Positions 33,776 through 46,147 of a stretch of 64,000 nucleotides of DNA are shown in pieces. A program made the position numbers and the translations under genes. This DNA is from Pyrenochaeta sp. MPI-SDFR-AT-0127 (Eukaryota; Ascomycota; Dothideomycetes; Pleosporales; Cucurbitariaceae): contig JAGTJM010000090.1 in assembly GCA_020747015.1 (NCBI GenBank), positions 47,578 to 111,577 of the forward strand. The letters are read 5' to 3'. The notes beneath the pieces were generated by a model. It was not told the DNA's origin, made no database searches, and was given only the letters and a program-made list of their open reading frames with translations. The stretch's first letter is position 1. The number at the start of each line of letters is the position of its first letter.

Positions 33776-34802
33776 GACAAGGGATGTCTGTACACTTGGA
33801 AATTAATCGTTCAATCAAACTTTTGCCACAGCAATTGAAGATAGTTGTTATTAGGTAACATATTACGCACGAGAACTAGACAATAGATTTGCTGTCAACA
33901 AATTAATGTCATAACAGCAAATAGACTCATTTGGCCGCCAAGCGATTTGCGGTCCCCATTCTGAGATCTCGAAAAATATCACGCGGCTACCTCATATTGC
34001 TTTGACGAATGGATACTTCGATGCTGCTACTATACGTAGCACTTCAATCGCAGTCCCAGCTAAACGACAGGCATTACCTGATGGTTCGAACTATGGAATG
34101 TAGCATTATTTACATACTGAGATCGTAGTGACTTTTTAGCGATGCTGTCGCACAGGTTTGCCATCAGACTTGCATGGTACGTTGCAATAGCTTCTAAAAA
34201 GCTTCCGAAGGTCTGGCTTCAAGCTTGAAAAGAGGTGCAGAGTGCTAGCATTTCCGTCGCTACTATTAATCCTACCACTTAGAGAAGGAATTTTATACTA
34301 ACGAATAATAGACCTTAGCCGCTGCGAAAGCGCTTTTCAAATTATATAGAGCGGCGGTCGAGGCGATGCGATGGAAAAGAGGATGAGGGCAGACACACAC
34401 TAGCGGACGCACCGCCGCAACTTCATCATTTAGACCAACTTTTCAGATATGGTGCAAGACACTGGTAGTAGGAGCGTAGAGATGCAAGTATCAACTACTA
34501 TAGCTCACGTCATAGTTCGCTATAAAGAGTATGAGGAGCTCGGGAACCGCATACATGGTAGCCTCTTTGGACGACCATATCTCAGGGCAATTCTAAATAG
34601 GCCACCTCTAACCACTAAGAGTGTCCGGGCTGTAGAGCAGATATAGATATGGATCCTTGGGTATGCAGATATTGAGTCACGCAGACGACAGCCGAGCGCT
34701 GAAGGTGAATTAAGGGAAAACTTAAGACTAATGCCCGATAATGTGTGAATTATTATCATCACAATGTGATTTCTAAAGCAGGTATTATTAGACAACCAAG
34801 TA
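33776..34802. other. Intergenic, no gene seen
   Basis: Convergent 3' regions of the monooxygenase and the sugar transporter. Nothing recognised. Confidence 0.45.
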
Positions 34803-36528
34803 TTACGAAGTCGCTTCCTCACTTTGCTTGAACTGGACAAGATGCGGTTGCTTCTCCAGGATCAAGCCTTATCCAAAGTATCTCCTTCAATGACGCTGAT
34901 ACTTACAAGTGTTTCCTTGAACTTCCGGGCGGGAACGCGGTCGTGGAACAAAATGTCTAACTCTCCAAATGTCCTTCCTTTGGTCTCAGGGAATCTGAAA
35001 AATGTCCAAACAAGAGTGACCATAGCGATGCCAGCGAAGACGAATGCTCCCTTCCCTCGAAGATTCCATGCTGATGGGTTGATCATTGCAGGGATCAGCC
35101 AGCTGCCTGCAAAGTTGAGTAAATTCAAGAACACTCTTGCGATGGCGACAGTTTTATTTCGGAGATCAGAAGCAGGCATCTCAGCCACGACCACATATGC
35201 AATAGCGCCAAGGCATGACATGTAGATGAATGAGTAGAAGATCATTATCCCAGCCGTTGCCCAGAGAGCGTCTTTGTTGGCAGCGGGCAGACAGCCTAAG
35301 ATGCCTATGACGGTAAGAAGAATGCTGATGGTGGAATATGCGGTAAGATAGAGTGCTCGACGTCCAAAGCGATGAACTAGGAACCAAGAAAACATAACGG
35401 CGAGAAAGTTGACTCCGTTCGCACCTAGCCCAACGTCAAAGGCTTTGTGAGGCGGAAGACCGGCCGAAGCCATGAAATAGGTGATCATGCCGCCAAATCC
35501 TGAACCAGCTAGGAAAGGAACGGCACCAGCCACACAAGTAATTTCCGTGCGTCGAAGATTTGTTCCCATGAAGCACGATTTGTAACTTTGGCCGTAGGCG
35601 AGAGCCCTCTCCGTGTGAATGGTGTGCTGGATCATGGCAACCACCGCATCCACATCATGACTATTGTTCTTCTTAGAGGTAAGAGCACGGAGCGCTTGTT
35701 TGGCTTCGTCTATGCGGTTGACGCGGACAAGCCACCAAGGGCTTTCAAACACGATGTGTCAGTGTAAGTTCTGGAAGAATTCAAGGTGAGAGCATACCTT
35801 TCGGGTGCAAATACCACTGCAATCATGATCGGGAGTGGCCAAATCCACTGTAAGCCGAATGGAATCCGATAAGCCCATTGTGTTGTTACGTCGACAAAGC
35901 CACGAAGGACTCCAGTCGAGATGAAGCCTCCAATCATCCAGCACATGCAGATATACGTCGTTACAATAGGTCGTAGTGGTACTGGTGCGACTTCCGCAGC
36001 GTACGTCGTCGTGAGTGTCTGAATGATGCCCCAAGGCACACCCAATAAAGCCTCTCCAGCCATAAGTGTACCCACATTAGGTGCAAAGAAGATAATGAAC
36101 ACAAAGCCCGTAATGGCTAAAAGACAAAGGTGCAAAGTCTTCTTGTAACCCAAACGGTCGATCACTATACCACTGATCCAATAGCCACACAGAGATCCAG
36201 CCTGAACCACACCAGTGAGAAGGGATTGCCAATAGGATTTCAATTGAAACGACCCATCTGGCAGCTCATCGCCGTATTTCGCTTGAAAGGCAGGCTGAGC
36301 CCAAAGGCTTGGCACAAGCCCAATGTCATATCCTTCCATGATGATCGAGAGAGAGACGACGAATACCCAAAAGAGTGCTTTTTGGTAGAGGCGACAGGCC
36401 TCCCAAAGACCCATCTCATGTTCGAGTTGTGTATTAAGCTCCGCAGCATGCGTACGCTCGGCACTCTCGGAAGTCGTCGCTTCTTTTTCGAAGTCTACAT
36501 ATTCCTGGTGCTGAGCAGATTTTGGCAT
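34803..36528 (-). CDS. MFS sugar transporter (alpha-glucoside/maltose permease type) 1
   Basis: Exons complement(34803..34832, 34907..35741, 35798..36528); 531 residues. Sugar-porter features: IIMEGYDIGLVPSL, DRLGYKKTL, PWGIIQTLTTTYAAEVAP, FAPESPWWLVRVNR, PETKGRTFGELD and PARKFK near the C-terminus; about 12 helices. Start at the first ATG in frame (36528, MPKSAQHQEYV). The short last exon uses a strong GTAAGT donor and a GTCCAG acceptor; without that splice the protein would end at 34862. A close paralogue of the same length lies at 44305-46147. Likely a proton symporter for alpha-glucosides or another di/oligosaccharide; substrate inferred from family. Confidence 0.9.
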
Positions 36529-39030
36529 CTTGACTACGAGGAAGAAGGGGAGGAGGCGGATGTTGTAGCGCAACGAAGCTTGGAAGAGGTGTCGAAGGAA
36601 CTAGTCGAGGAGGGTGACAAAGAACCATTATAACAATTAAAATCGGCTTCGAAGAGATATTTATTTTTCACTAAGACGACTAAAAACAGTGAACGGTCTA
36701 TTCGACAATCCAAGCGTCCCCCGCAAATACGCCTCGTACTCCTGTCAACATCACAAAATTCCGATGATGTTTCCAATCAAGTCGTAACAAATCCGCTGGT
36801 GGCTACCTTTGGCTTCCAGAAAGAGTCTAGGGTTCCGCTCTATATCGTCAAGATTCCCCCAAAAGTCTTTTATTCTCCTTTGCGAATCCGATGTGCGAGA
36901 TAGAGCAGGTGAAAGCCACCTCTCTATACGGATAATGGCTTTAAAGCTTTGGGCAATGGACATTTCCGAGTGGATAAGACGCATGATTGTGGCACTAACT
37001 TTAGCGTCGGCACAGCTACCAATGAGATTAATCTCATACCGACAATAAACCTACGCTTTGACGAACCCTCTCGCTTAATGCGTCATCTCGCTAAGTTCAT
37101 TGGCCACCATGTTCCGGGCCATCTTTGCAACCTGACCCACTGCTATAACATTTGAAACTAGCGCTTTGTGAGCACATTTGACCGGGATGTGTATGATCTA
37201 GCCCTCGGAACACGGCCTTAGATTTCACTCAGATCGGTGAGACCCGTGGCAGTGGCAGAGCGATACAAATTAAGCCTATAGCTATGTAATTGATCTAGCC
37301 GTCAAACAGACGGTAAAGCCAACCGAACAAATCTCTAGGTCCCCACGTTCTCCACACTCCCAGATTTGCTCAATAGGACAATGGCAATAGCGAGGGCTGC
37401 TATTATATCGTGAAAACTTTACGCACAGATCATCGTTATCATTGGGAGATATCACTAGTAGCATCTGAGCACACATTGTGTGTGGCTGACTTGATAATGC
37501 GGTAGCATAAGTATTACATTACCTCAGAATGAGGCTAGGTACCATCTCGCGGTTCACAATAGTACCTCACGCGAATACAGTGCATAAACACTACGGAACG
37601 CTGTAGAGTAAAGCTATAGAGTACAACGACTAAGAATCTACAAACTTTTCTGATAGGCTATGGATGTCCGTTCTTCATGTTGACCATGCTCGACTTACCC
37701 CTAGATAAGTTCTAGCCTCGCATGATGCTTCTTGTCATCATTCAACAAGTGCTACGTGATACCTAGGCTTCCAACATGCTCATTACTTTAACCCAACACG
37801 CGTAATACTATGGCCTACTCTTTTTGCTCTGAAATAGCACAGAACAAAGCGGAACGCCTTGATAAACCCGGCAGTCCTGATAACACGATACAATTCTTCG
37901 CTCTCTACATAAGCATCGGCCTTGAAAGCATTAAGGTCTGCTTTGCAGGCTGCTTTGCTTGCCGTAATGGAGACGTACTCTCCACCGAAAAAGTTTCAGC
38001 CCTCAATCAACGGCTCAGTGGAGGCATAGTGATAAATTCTGGATCAATGTAGGTTGCTGTTAAGTGATCATCGACCTAGTCGCTATCACCATCTTCAACA
38101 CGATTAATGAGAGGGCCTGGGCGACTGTCACACTTTTCTAGTTTGTAGGCGGATAAGAAATGATGAGACGCGGCTCTAGAGAAATGTAAATTGTGAAAGC
38201 TGGTGAGCGATCAAGGGATCAGCCAAAACCAAGAGATAGCTAGATTTCTAGGCCCTTGTCATATATTAGGTGCTACTTGAGCTGGAAAAGATTATAATGA
38301 TCAGTCTCTTTTAATACCCATACCTTAGGTATAACTATGTTTACCGCGGGAGCCTTGCAATACCGACTATAAATAGAACAAGGACCAAGTGTCGTGCCCA
38401 AAAGTGTCTTGTGGGTAGACCATGACTTCCCGGAACCTTAATGAGGGATGTAGTGAATCAAAAGAAGTACAAGACACAAATCAACTTGTAGTACACGAGA
38501 AATCGCGTCACTAAGTAGTCCAAAAAATAGGGAAACAAAACATCACGGACCATCGTAATCACGCTTTGCTTCCTGATCAGCAATGCCTGTTTGGATGCCG
38601 AATCCTCTTGACCGGTATCCGGAGATGCTCCTGCCTACCAACGAAACTCATGAGGCCCACTGTCGTGCCATAGATGCCGAAGTTCTCGCTGGGATAAGCG
38701 GAGGACGCTCAGGATCTTGAGAGGTCGACCAATGGGCGAACTTCAAAACCGACGACGCCACAAACTCAGGGCGATGAAACTACAGGTCGCAAACAGTGCG
38801 CCCTAGTTGGGGATAAGCACGTGGCGGTGTGGCCAATGCGGGAACCCCGCGAATAACTAGATGTGGAAGCGGGGTGCCGCAACGCTTACGCGACGCTGTT
38901 CAATCGTCGAACTGTCATAGCGGAGACGCAAGCTACCTATCTCCAACTCAAGCACCGCAGGCAAGTGTGCATTACCTGAGACCGCGAGATGTATTATTTC
39001 TGACACCAGGGCGAGCATTGAAAAGCCATC
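36529..39030. other. Large intergenic region, no gene seen
   Basis: 2.5 kb between divergent transporter (-) and regulator (+). Only short frames without recognisable features; AT-rich but not a RIP block. It may contain regulatory sites for both genes or decayed sequence. Confidence 0.4.
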
Positions 39031-40806
39031 ATGCGAGTCGCAAAATCCTGCTCCTTCTGTCGGTATGCCAAGCAAAAATTAGGATGGTTAAGGCTTCTAA
39101 GCATGTCTTAGATCTCGCAAGAAGCGCTGCGCACCTGGAGCAACTGGCTACCCATGTAAAGAATGTACGTCAAGAGATGTCAAGTGCAGCCTTGCAGCAG
39201 AAGGCGGTCAGGTTTTACGTACACCACACAAAACCACTGGTCGCGCTCACCACCCTCTACTACCACGCAGCGAAAGCTTTGTAGAGGGATCAAGTCCGTT
39301 GGGTGACTTTACCATTCAAGATGTGTGTGAACAGCTCGTCGACCTCTATTTCGAAGTAGTTCACGAAAAACAGCACATTATTTTTCATCAGCCGACCTTC
39401 GTCGCTGAGCAGCGACTTGGAACAGCACCGGAATATCTTGTTTGGGGCATGGCAGCAGTGGCTGCTCGGTATGTAGCATCACATAGACACATATAATACG
39501 CAACACCATATTGAGACTGATGTAGCTTCTCTGACCATTCGATATTTTCGCACGCTCCTCGCGGAGAGAGAGGTCACGTTTGGTTGCAAAAGGCGATCCA
39601 TTCCTTTAATTGCCGAGACGATCCTATCAGCATTTCTGCTCTTCAGGGGGCGTTGCTACTGGAATTTGCTTGTGCTGTAGAAGGCAATACAGCACAGGGC
39701 ACTCTGTTTTCTGCACAAGCAATTCGAATGGCTATGGTCATGCGTTTACCACAACTGAGTGGCACAGATGTAGTGCAACACGAGGTAGAAATCCGATGTA
39801 TGTGCAACTTTTGGTTTACAATAACTGGTCAATCTAATTGATTACTCCAGTGTACTGGCAGGTCTGGATGATGGATGCATGGCAATCTGCCCGCGGGCAG
39901 TATCATCGACAAATTAGGGATGCACGAGTAGTGCCGCATCCTTTGGAAGAGAAGGCGTTCAACAATCTACGCGGTTCAAGTTATTCAGGCACACCTTACC
40001 GCAACGGCTTATGGAGTGCGATGCTTCCGCTCTCAGAAATCCACTATCAAGTCATGCTACTAAACGATACACTATGCGCAAGTGAGACCGATCTTCACGA
40101 AGTGGCTTATCGTGTTAAGGAGCTCTCGTATGAGTTGGAAAGTTGGCACCTCGCATTGCCACTTCATTTGCAATACACACCAGAGAATACCATACGTCAC
40201 ATAGAAGACAATCTGGGTCGCCAGTTCAGTATTTTACATATTCTGTACCATTTCCAATCGCAACTGCTCTACTTCCAATATCTCCAAAAAGATTCGAGCT
40301 CATGCCAAAATCCTTCTCTGGCCACGAATGACAGTTTCTATGCCGACCGATGCAAATCGCACGCCATAGCCATGAGCCAGATCATGTGGTCTTTGGATAG
40401 CACACCAGGCATGGATTGTTTCTGGTCACCTGCCAATGGACATTTACTGGTTGTCGCCTCGTCAATCCACCTTCATTCACTTCTCTTCGACACGGACGAA
40501 GATTGCATCACAGAAACCCGGAAGCTGCTTGAGCAGAATTTTGTCCTCCTCCTCCAGCTCGAAAAGTACTGGCCCATTCTTAAGCACTCAATGATGAGGC
40601 TCCGCGCATTCCACAAGACGTGTCTTTGCAATGCCAATCCCGAGACTGTCTTTGCTATGGATCGCTGGATGATTCAATTCCTCAATCGATATGAAACGGC
40701 CATTTGTGATCGCTACGGAGAAGGTGAACAAGATGATATAGATTGGCCATCACTAGATTATGTAAGTGGCATCGAGAAGCTTTGGACAAGGATGAACAAT
40801 GGATAA
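39031..40806 (+). CDS. Zn2Cys6 transcription factor; zinc cluster split by the first intron
   Basis: Exons 39031..39062 (32 nt), 39112..39468, 39526..39797, 39851..40806; introns 49, 57 and 53 nt; 538 residues. Exon 1 encodes MRVAKSCSFCR; exon 2 completes SRKKRCAPGATGYPCKECTSRDVKC, giving C-x2-C-x6-C-x8-C-x2-C-x6-C. The cluster lies very near the N-terminus. The middle domain includes FHQPTFVAEQ, VWLQKAIHSFNCRDDPISISALQGALLLEFA, and EIRLYWQVWMMDAWQSARG, as in fungal_trans proteins. Probably controls the flanking glycosidase and sugar transporter genes; inference from position. Confidence 0.88.
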
Positions 40807-41448
40807 TAAGTTCGGATTCCCATATGCTTTGAGGATTGATCTTGTTCTAAGGCAGATTCATTGAAGAGCTGACTGAAGTCTCGTGACCATTCAAAACGGC
40901 CTCGTAATTTCACACTCATGTTCAGCAGTCGAGCGCATAGCTGCCATATGGCAAACGATTCGCTTGGTGGTAAATTCCCTTTAACAAGGAATCGACGTTG
41001 ACTAGCTGAGTTATGGAATCCTGCTAGAGGATTATTCAGTAAATAGGTATTTATATTAAGAAGTGAAAGACATAATAAACCGAAGCACTCTTTGTACAAC
41101 TTTTCTACATCTAGTAATCTTAGTTTCAACCACATCTTTCTACAGGAGTAAGGAGATGCTTTGCATCTACTGATTTTTTATGGCACTCAAGCGAGGTCAC
41201 TAACATGAATTCTTGTTGTATGATAGATGGGAGGTTTTGATCATAGACTAGCTAGGTCACTAGCTACGGCACGGATTGCGAGGTTGGCATACATATTCTC
41301 TCCCATCCGATGGACAAATAGCCTACACTAACCCAGAACTCCAACAACAGCTAGATATCTACTACATAAGTCCCATTAAAAAATTTTAAGCTTTTTCAGA
41401 AGTGCTTATGATTTTGCAGGCTTCACAAACTTAGGATTGCGGCTTTAT
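40807..41448. other. Intergenic, no gene seen
   Basis: Convergent 3' regions of the regulator and the glycosidase. Confidence 0.5.
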
Positions 41449-42978
41449 TTAGAAGAACTCGAATGCGTAAGCTTCTGCGTTTGATCTTGGGTAGACGTCG
41501 AACGTAACCTGCGTCTTGTGAGCCGGTTTACTAAAACATAGAAAGATTCTTGCTAGCACATACTGAATCATCCACTATAGGGTGCACTTCCACGCCAAAG
41601 TCGACAGGGTTTCCAATTTGACCAAGAATGCCGTTCCAGGTAAAGCCCAGAGATCGCTTCCTAACGGTTCCCTGTTTGCCGAATGCATTGAAGCCAGTAA
41701 CAGTGATACTGTAAATGTCAGTGTTACGCCGAGTAGCAGCTAGGATCTTGGCTATTCCGGTATCAGTTGTAGCAAAGACTTCGAATCTAGAGTCAGGAGC
41801 GGGGGAGGTTCCCACCCGCTGACCTCTCATGTTGTTGTAGTACTTTAAGACCTGGAATTCGCCATTCGGGTAGTATGGACCAGCGTGGTTAAGTGGACCA
41901 AGAAGATTGGCAAGTAGGTTGTGCAGAGTATCCGCATTCTCCCCACCCTTGGCCCAGTTTGCCCTGAGGCCTCGGATGTTCAACCTCTCATACTGGCCAA
42001 GGTACCATGCGACGACGCCAGGCCCTTCCTCTGCATAAGCCAGATATTCGTTAACAACAATATCTCTTTGTGGAAGTCCCAACCTGATCTTTAGATCATT
42101 AAAGTAGTTGGCCGAGACTGTTGGTACTCGATTGGGATCAAGATCATGCCAAGTGTAGATATCAGGAACACTCCCATTTCTTGCAACAAAGTCAGCCCAG
42201 CCGTTGAACACTGAGTTGTCTGAGGCAGGGCCAACAGCCGTTGCAGGTCCAGCTAGAGGCACGCTGGGAAGTTCTCTCCTTTATAATATAGTTAGAAGGG
42301 ATCTGTTGACACCGTTGCGTGTACTTACTTGAGATACGCGTAAGTCCTGGCCCACATGTCCAGATATTGGGCCTGAGAACGTGGCCAATAACCTCCACCA
42401 TCAGGCTCGTTCCAGATATCAATGCGAAGTCCGTCAATAATATTAGTTCGCTTGATATCTGAGACGAGCCGAGCGAGGAATGCATCATACAGGCTCCAAT
42501 CGCCATTGTCTCCAGGCAATGGAGCAGGGCCTTTGTCAATGCCCCAGAGGTCATGCGGCAACAGAAAAAATGGAGCGCCTAGGTTTCTTGTCGTGCGGTA
42601 ATTCGACAGTGCTGCATTGAATCGAAACTGTTTCATTTAAGCAAATCCGTCATGCATGCAGTGCTGAACAGAACTCACTGGATACTCTGTTTGACCGAAA
42701 GCCCAGCCACGATTGGGTGCATCCCATGCAGCACCTCCTGCTCGACCATAATTGAAGCCGATATCTCGGTAAAAACTTTCTGGAATTTCCATTGTAGCTG
42801 ACCCGTCCGCCGTGATTGGAATACCATACAAAACACCTGATCCTAGCTGCTGAGGAGTTCCAGATGGCGAAGCAAGACGAACTGTGGCAGTGCCCACAGC
42901 TCGTTTTTTAAGGGGCTCTAAAGCCGTGGAAAATGCAACAGAGGCAAAGGCCAAGCAAACCAACTGAGTGGCCTTCAT
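41449..42978 (-). CDS. Secreted glycoside hydrolase, GH39-like
   Basis: Exons complement(41449..41514, 41564..42275, 42329..42627, 42679..42978); introns of 49-53 nt; 458 residues. Signal peptide MKATQLVCLAFASVAFSTAL followed by a KKR dibasic site. Clan GH-A features: RIDIWNEPDGGGYW carries the acid/base Glu after Asn, and IVVNEYLAYAEEGPG carries the likely nucleophile Glu. The C-terminal beta-sandwich ends TFDVYPRSNAEAYAFEFF; that end requires the last 49-nt intron (GTATGT...CACAAG), without which the frame stops at 41531. Beta-xylosidase or related exo-glycosidase activity is expected. Start: first ATG in frame, directly before the signal peptide. Confidence 0.85.
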
Positions 42979-43167
42979 CTTTGGAATAAGGTGCGGCAAG
43001 TAACTTCGATGTTAAGCAAATGAAAGAAAAGCTTGTCGCTGACGTTTGCTGATACCTCATACAATGAGACGACAGGTTTATATACTTTCTCCTGTGTACC
43101 TCTGAATGTTTCAAGCGCTGAATCCCCAAGGACAGACGTTGTTACGTTTCCTTGCAGCCGAATGTAT

Positions 43168-43192
43168 TTAGGACGATTGTCGGTCGTCCTAA
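43168..43192. promoter_or_regulatory. Perfect inverted repeat upstream of the glycosidase
   Basis: TTAGGACGA, 7-nt spacer (ttgtcgg), TCGTCCTAA. It lies about 190 nt upstream of the glycosidase ATG (42978). The symmetry fits a dimeric regulator site; the binding protein is unknown. Confidence 0.4.
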
Positions 43193-44107
43193 GAGCTAAC
43201 TGGTTGCGAACCCGCAGAACTGGTTACGAGTTTACTATTCAGACGAGATGGTCATGAGATTGCGTGAGAATCCTTGGTTAGTTACAGCGATATAGCATTT
43301 GTGACCACAAGTATCGGACCGAATGTTGTAGTGTACTCGTGGGTACGGTTGATTTCCCACACAAGGCTTGGGTCGGCGTGGTTGCGACCCAGGTCGGGAA
43401 ATCTCCGATAGTTGAATGCTCGGCTACTAGTGATATTCGTCTTGGTCGCCGTTAACAACTCTATTACTCGAGGACAAAGTAAGACCCTGATAACACCCGA
43501 GGAATATGCTTAGTGGTGAGATGTGAGTCCTTAAGACTAATTGATCAGTATTGGCCACACAATATCCTCTCTCTAACTTTTCGGATAGTCCTTGGTGATA
43601 TAATGCAGACAAACATATAGAAAGATTAGCCCTGAGGACAATGGTCAGCCGCCCGAAGACTCAAGCTCTCCCCGCAATCTCCCAAACTAGCTTTGCATAT
43701 TTCCCCGCATATTGTCTATTGATATCGAATTATACTTCCACATCATTGAGGAATTCACGCTACATCCCCACACTTTCGGCTAACTAGGCACTAGCCTTTT
43801 TGCGAATACGAGTTGAAGTTGACTGACATCGACGTGCGCATCCTGTCTAGTCGTGGAGTTCTCCACCAATAGGCATTAGTTCACTCCGACACCCCAACTG
43901 GGCCCAGTGGACACCAGTGGGCTGGGCAGGCATTAGAGGATTTTATGGACTCGTAAGGGTGATTCTATATCTATGGCGCATTATGAAACTCATTTTAATG
44001 GTGGATCGCTAGGAAGGTAGTCGTGTCGAAGGCGTTTTGGCGGGGCGGCGAGACAACTGGGTATACTGTAGCAGGCATAAACAAACGAAAGTTAGGTCAC
44101 GCCACCA

Positions 44108-44135
44108 GAATAGATAAAGTAGACTTTATCTATTC
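44108..44135. promoter_or_regulatory. Perfect 13+13 palindrome containing two GATA sites
   Basis: GAATAGATAAAGT, 2-nt spacer, then its exact reverse complement. Each arm carries AGATAA, the core bound by fungal GATA factors such as the nitrogen regulator AreA. It lies 170 nt upstream of the transporter ATG and 51 nt upstream of its TATA box. Confidence 0.6.
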
Positions 44136-44185
44136 GATGAGCTTATAAGGATGCTTCGAACAGGCTCATTCTGAGAGTTGAGGGG

Positions 44186-44195
44186 TATATAAATA
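44186..44195 (+). promoter_or_regulatory. TATA box of sugar transporter 2
   Basis: TATATAAATA, about 110 nt upstream of the ATG at 44305, the same spacing seen for the metallothionein-like gene. Confidence 0.6.
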
Positions 44196-44304
44196 ACCCT
44201 CCTGCCCTCAACAAAGATTAATATCAACAACTTGCAATTTTAAGCTATTCATATCTAGCCCTGCTCCAGTCCGTATAAAAAACACCTTTAAAAGATTAGC
44301 TATT

Positions 44305-46147
44305 ATGGCGCCACAAGCAGTGGTTCCTAGCGGTAAAGATTTGAAGCAAATCGACTTGACCAGCTCTGTGGTAAAGGATCTTATCCACAATGCTGAAGCA
44401 AGTGACGCAGCCGATCGAGCGTTGACAGTCTTCGAAGCTGTAAAGAAATACAAGAAGGCTGTTTTCTGGGCTATGTTCCTGTCCACAAGCTTGATCATGG
44501 AGGGCTATGATGTAGTCATCGTAAGTAGTTTCTGCTATCGACATATAGTTACTGAGACACGCAATTAGATTACCTCCTTCTATGGCCAGACACAGTTCCT
44601 TGAGAGGTTCGGTGTGGTGAACAGCAAGACGGGGGCAAAATTGATAACGCCAGCGTGGCAATCCGGCCTGACCAACTCTGCTTTGGTTGGTCAGCTAGCA
44701 GGGCTTATCATTAACGGATATTGCCAAGATCGATTTGGATGTCGGCGGACCATGATGATTTTCATGGTTTGGATGTTTGCAGCTATTTTTATTGTATTTT
44801 TCGCCCCATCTTTATCTGTACTGGCATTCGGTGAATCCATGTGTGGAATACCATGGGGTGGATTCCAGGTACGTTTAGTTCACTGTCAACAGTAAGCTGG
44901 CATATGTAGCTAACCTATGTAGACGCTTTCGACAACATATGCCTCGGAAGTAGTGCCTACAATTCTTCGGCCATATGTGACTGCTTATGTATGCATGTGC
45001 TGGGGAGCCGGAATTCTTCTGTCCTCTGGTGTCGTAAGAGCCATGGTCGGGGTACAAGGCAACCTCGGCTGGAAACTCCCTTTTGCTTTGCAATGGATCT
45101 GGCCTCTCCCTCTAGCCATCGCCGCTTACTTCGCGCCTGAATCTCCATGGAACTCCGTCAGACGTGGTAATTTGGATGAGGCCAGAAGAAGTCTCGAGCG
45201 TCTTCGACAACCAAGTCCCGATCAGGAACTTGAGGTGACAAGGACATTGGCCTACATACAGTACACAACCGAACTAGAAACAGCGGAAACAGCACATGCG
45301 AGTTACATAGAGTGCTTCAAAGGCGTAAACCTTCGGCGTACTGAGATAGTGAGTGGTAGACCACTTCACTAGTTGTGCACCTTATTGACATCAAGCAGAA
45401 TTGTGTAGTATGGGCGGCCCAGATTTTGTGTGGTAACGCAATTCTTGGCTATTCTGTTATCTTCTTGCAGCAAGCTGGCTTCTCAGAGGTCCAAGCCTTT
45501 AACGTTAACATATCGCTTTCCGCCTGCTACATCGTTGGAGGCATCATATGTTGGTTGCTGTTCCCACATTTCGGCCGAGCTACGATCTATATGAGTGGCA
45601 TGACCTTTATGTTCTTCATTCTGCTAGTGATTGGCGGCCTTGGATGGGCTCATAGCGCCAGTGCACAAATGGCTATCGGTATCCTGCTAGTGATATCGAC
45701 ACTTTGTAACATGATCACAATCGGTCCAGCTTGTTACCCTATCGTCGCGGAAACACCATCTGGAAGACTCAGATACAAGACCATTTCTATTGGAAGATTC
45801 GTATACATTCTCACCGGCATATTTCACAACTCCGTCACACCCAGGATGTTGTCTCCTGTTGGTGAGTATTCTACAACGTATACAAACCATCAACTGACAA
45901 CACTATTAGGCTGGAATTGGGGCGCAAGGACCGCTCTATTTTACGCAGGCACTAACCTCTTATGCAATATCTGGTGTTACTTCCGTCTCCCTGAAACGAA
46001 GGACCGTCCTTTTGGAGAGATTGATCAGCTATTTGAGAATAAGGTTCCTGCAAGGAAGTTTAAATATACTAACGTAAATCGTAAGTTTCTAGTACTTTAG
46101 GATAGGATTTAAGCTAATATCTTCTTATAGAATTTATAGCTAATTAG
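44305..46147 (+). CDS. MFS sugar transporter (alpha-glucoside/maltose permease type) 2
   Basis: Exons 44305..44520, 44569..44868, 44923..45348, 45396..45861, 45910..46080, 46131..46147; introns 47-54 nt; 531 residues. It has LIMEGYDVVI, DRFGCRRTM, PWGGFQTLSTTYASEVVP across a splice junction, FAPESPWNSVRRGN, LPETKDRPFGEIDQLFENKVPARKFK and a short final exon (ends QFIAN). Same family and exactly the same length as the 34803-36528 transporter but with five introns instead of two, so an old paralogue. The last exon runs into an AT-rich patch. Likely sugar/proton symporter in the plasma membrane. Confidence 0.9.

Larger units (their letters stand above)
42979..44304. promoter_or_regulatory. Divergent promoter of glycosidase and sugar transporter 2
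   Basis: 1.3 kb between divergent starts. It contains the inverted repeat at 43168-43192, the GATA palindrome at 44108-44135 and a TATA box at 44186-44195 (listed separately). No gene is seen. Confidence 0.5.

Noticed and set aside
41449..41570. Apparent frameshift at the C-terminus of the GH39-like gene
   Set aside because: A canonical 49-nt intron (GT 41563-41562, AG 41516-41515) restores the family-like ending TFDVYPRSNAEAYAFEFF in phase.
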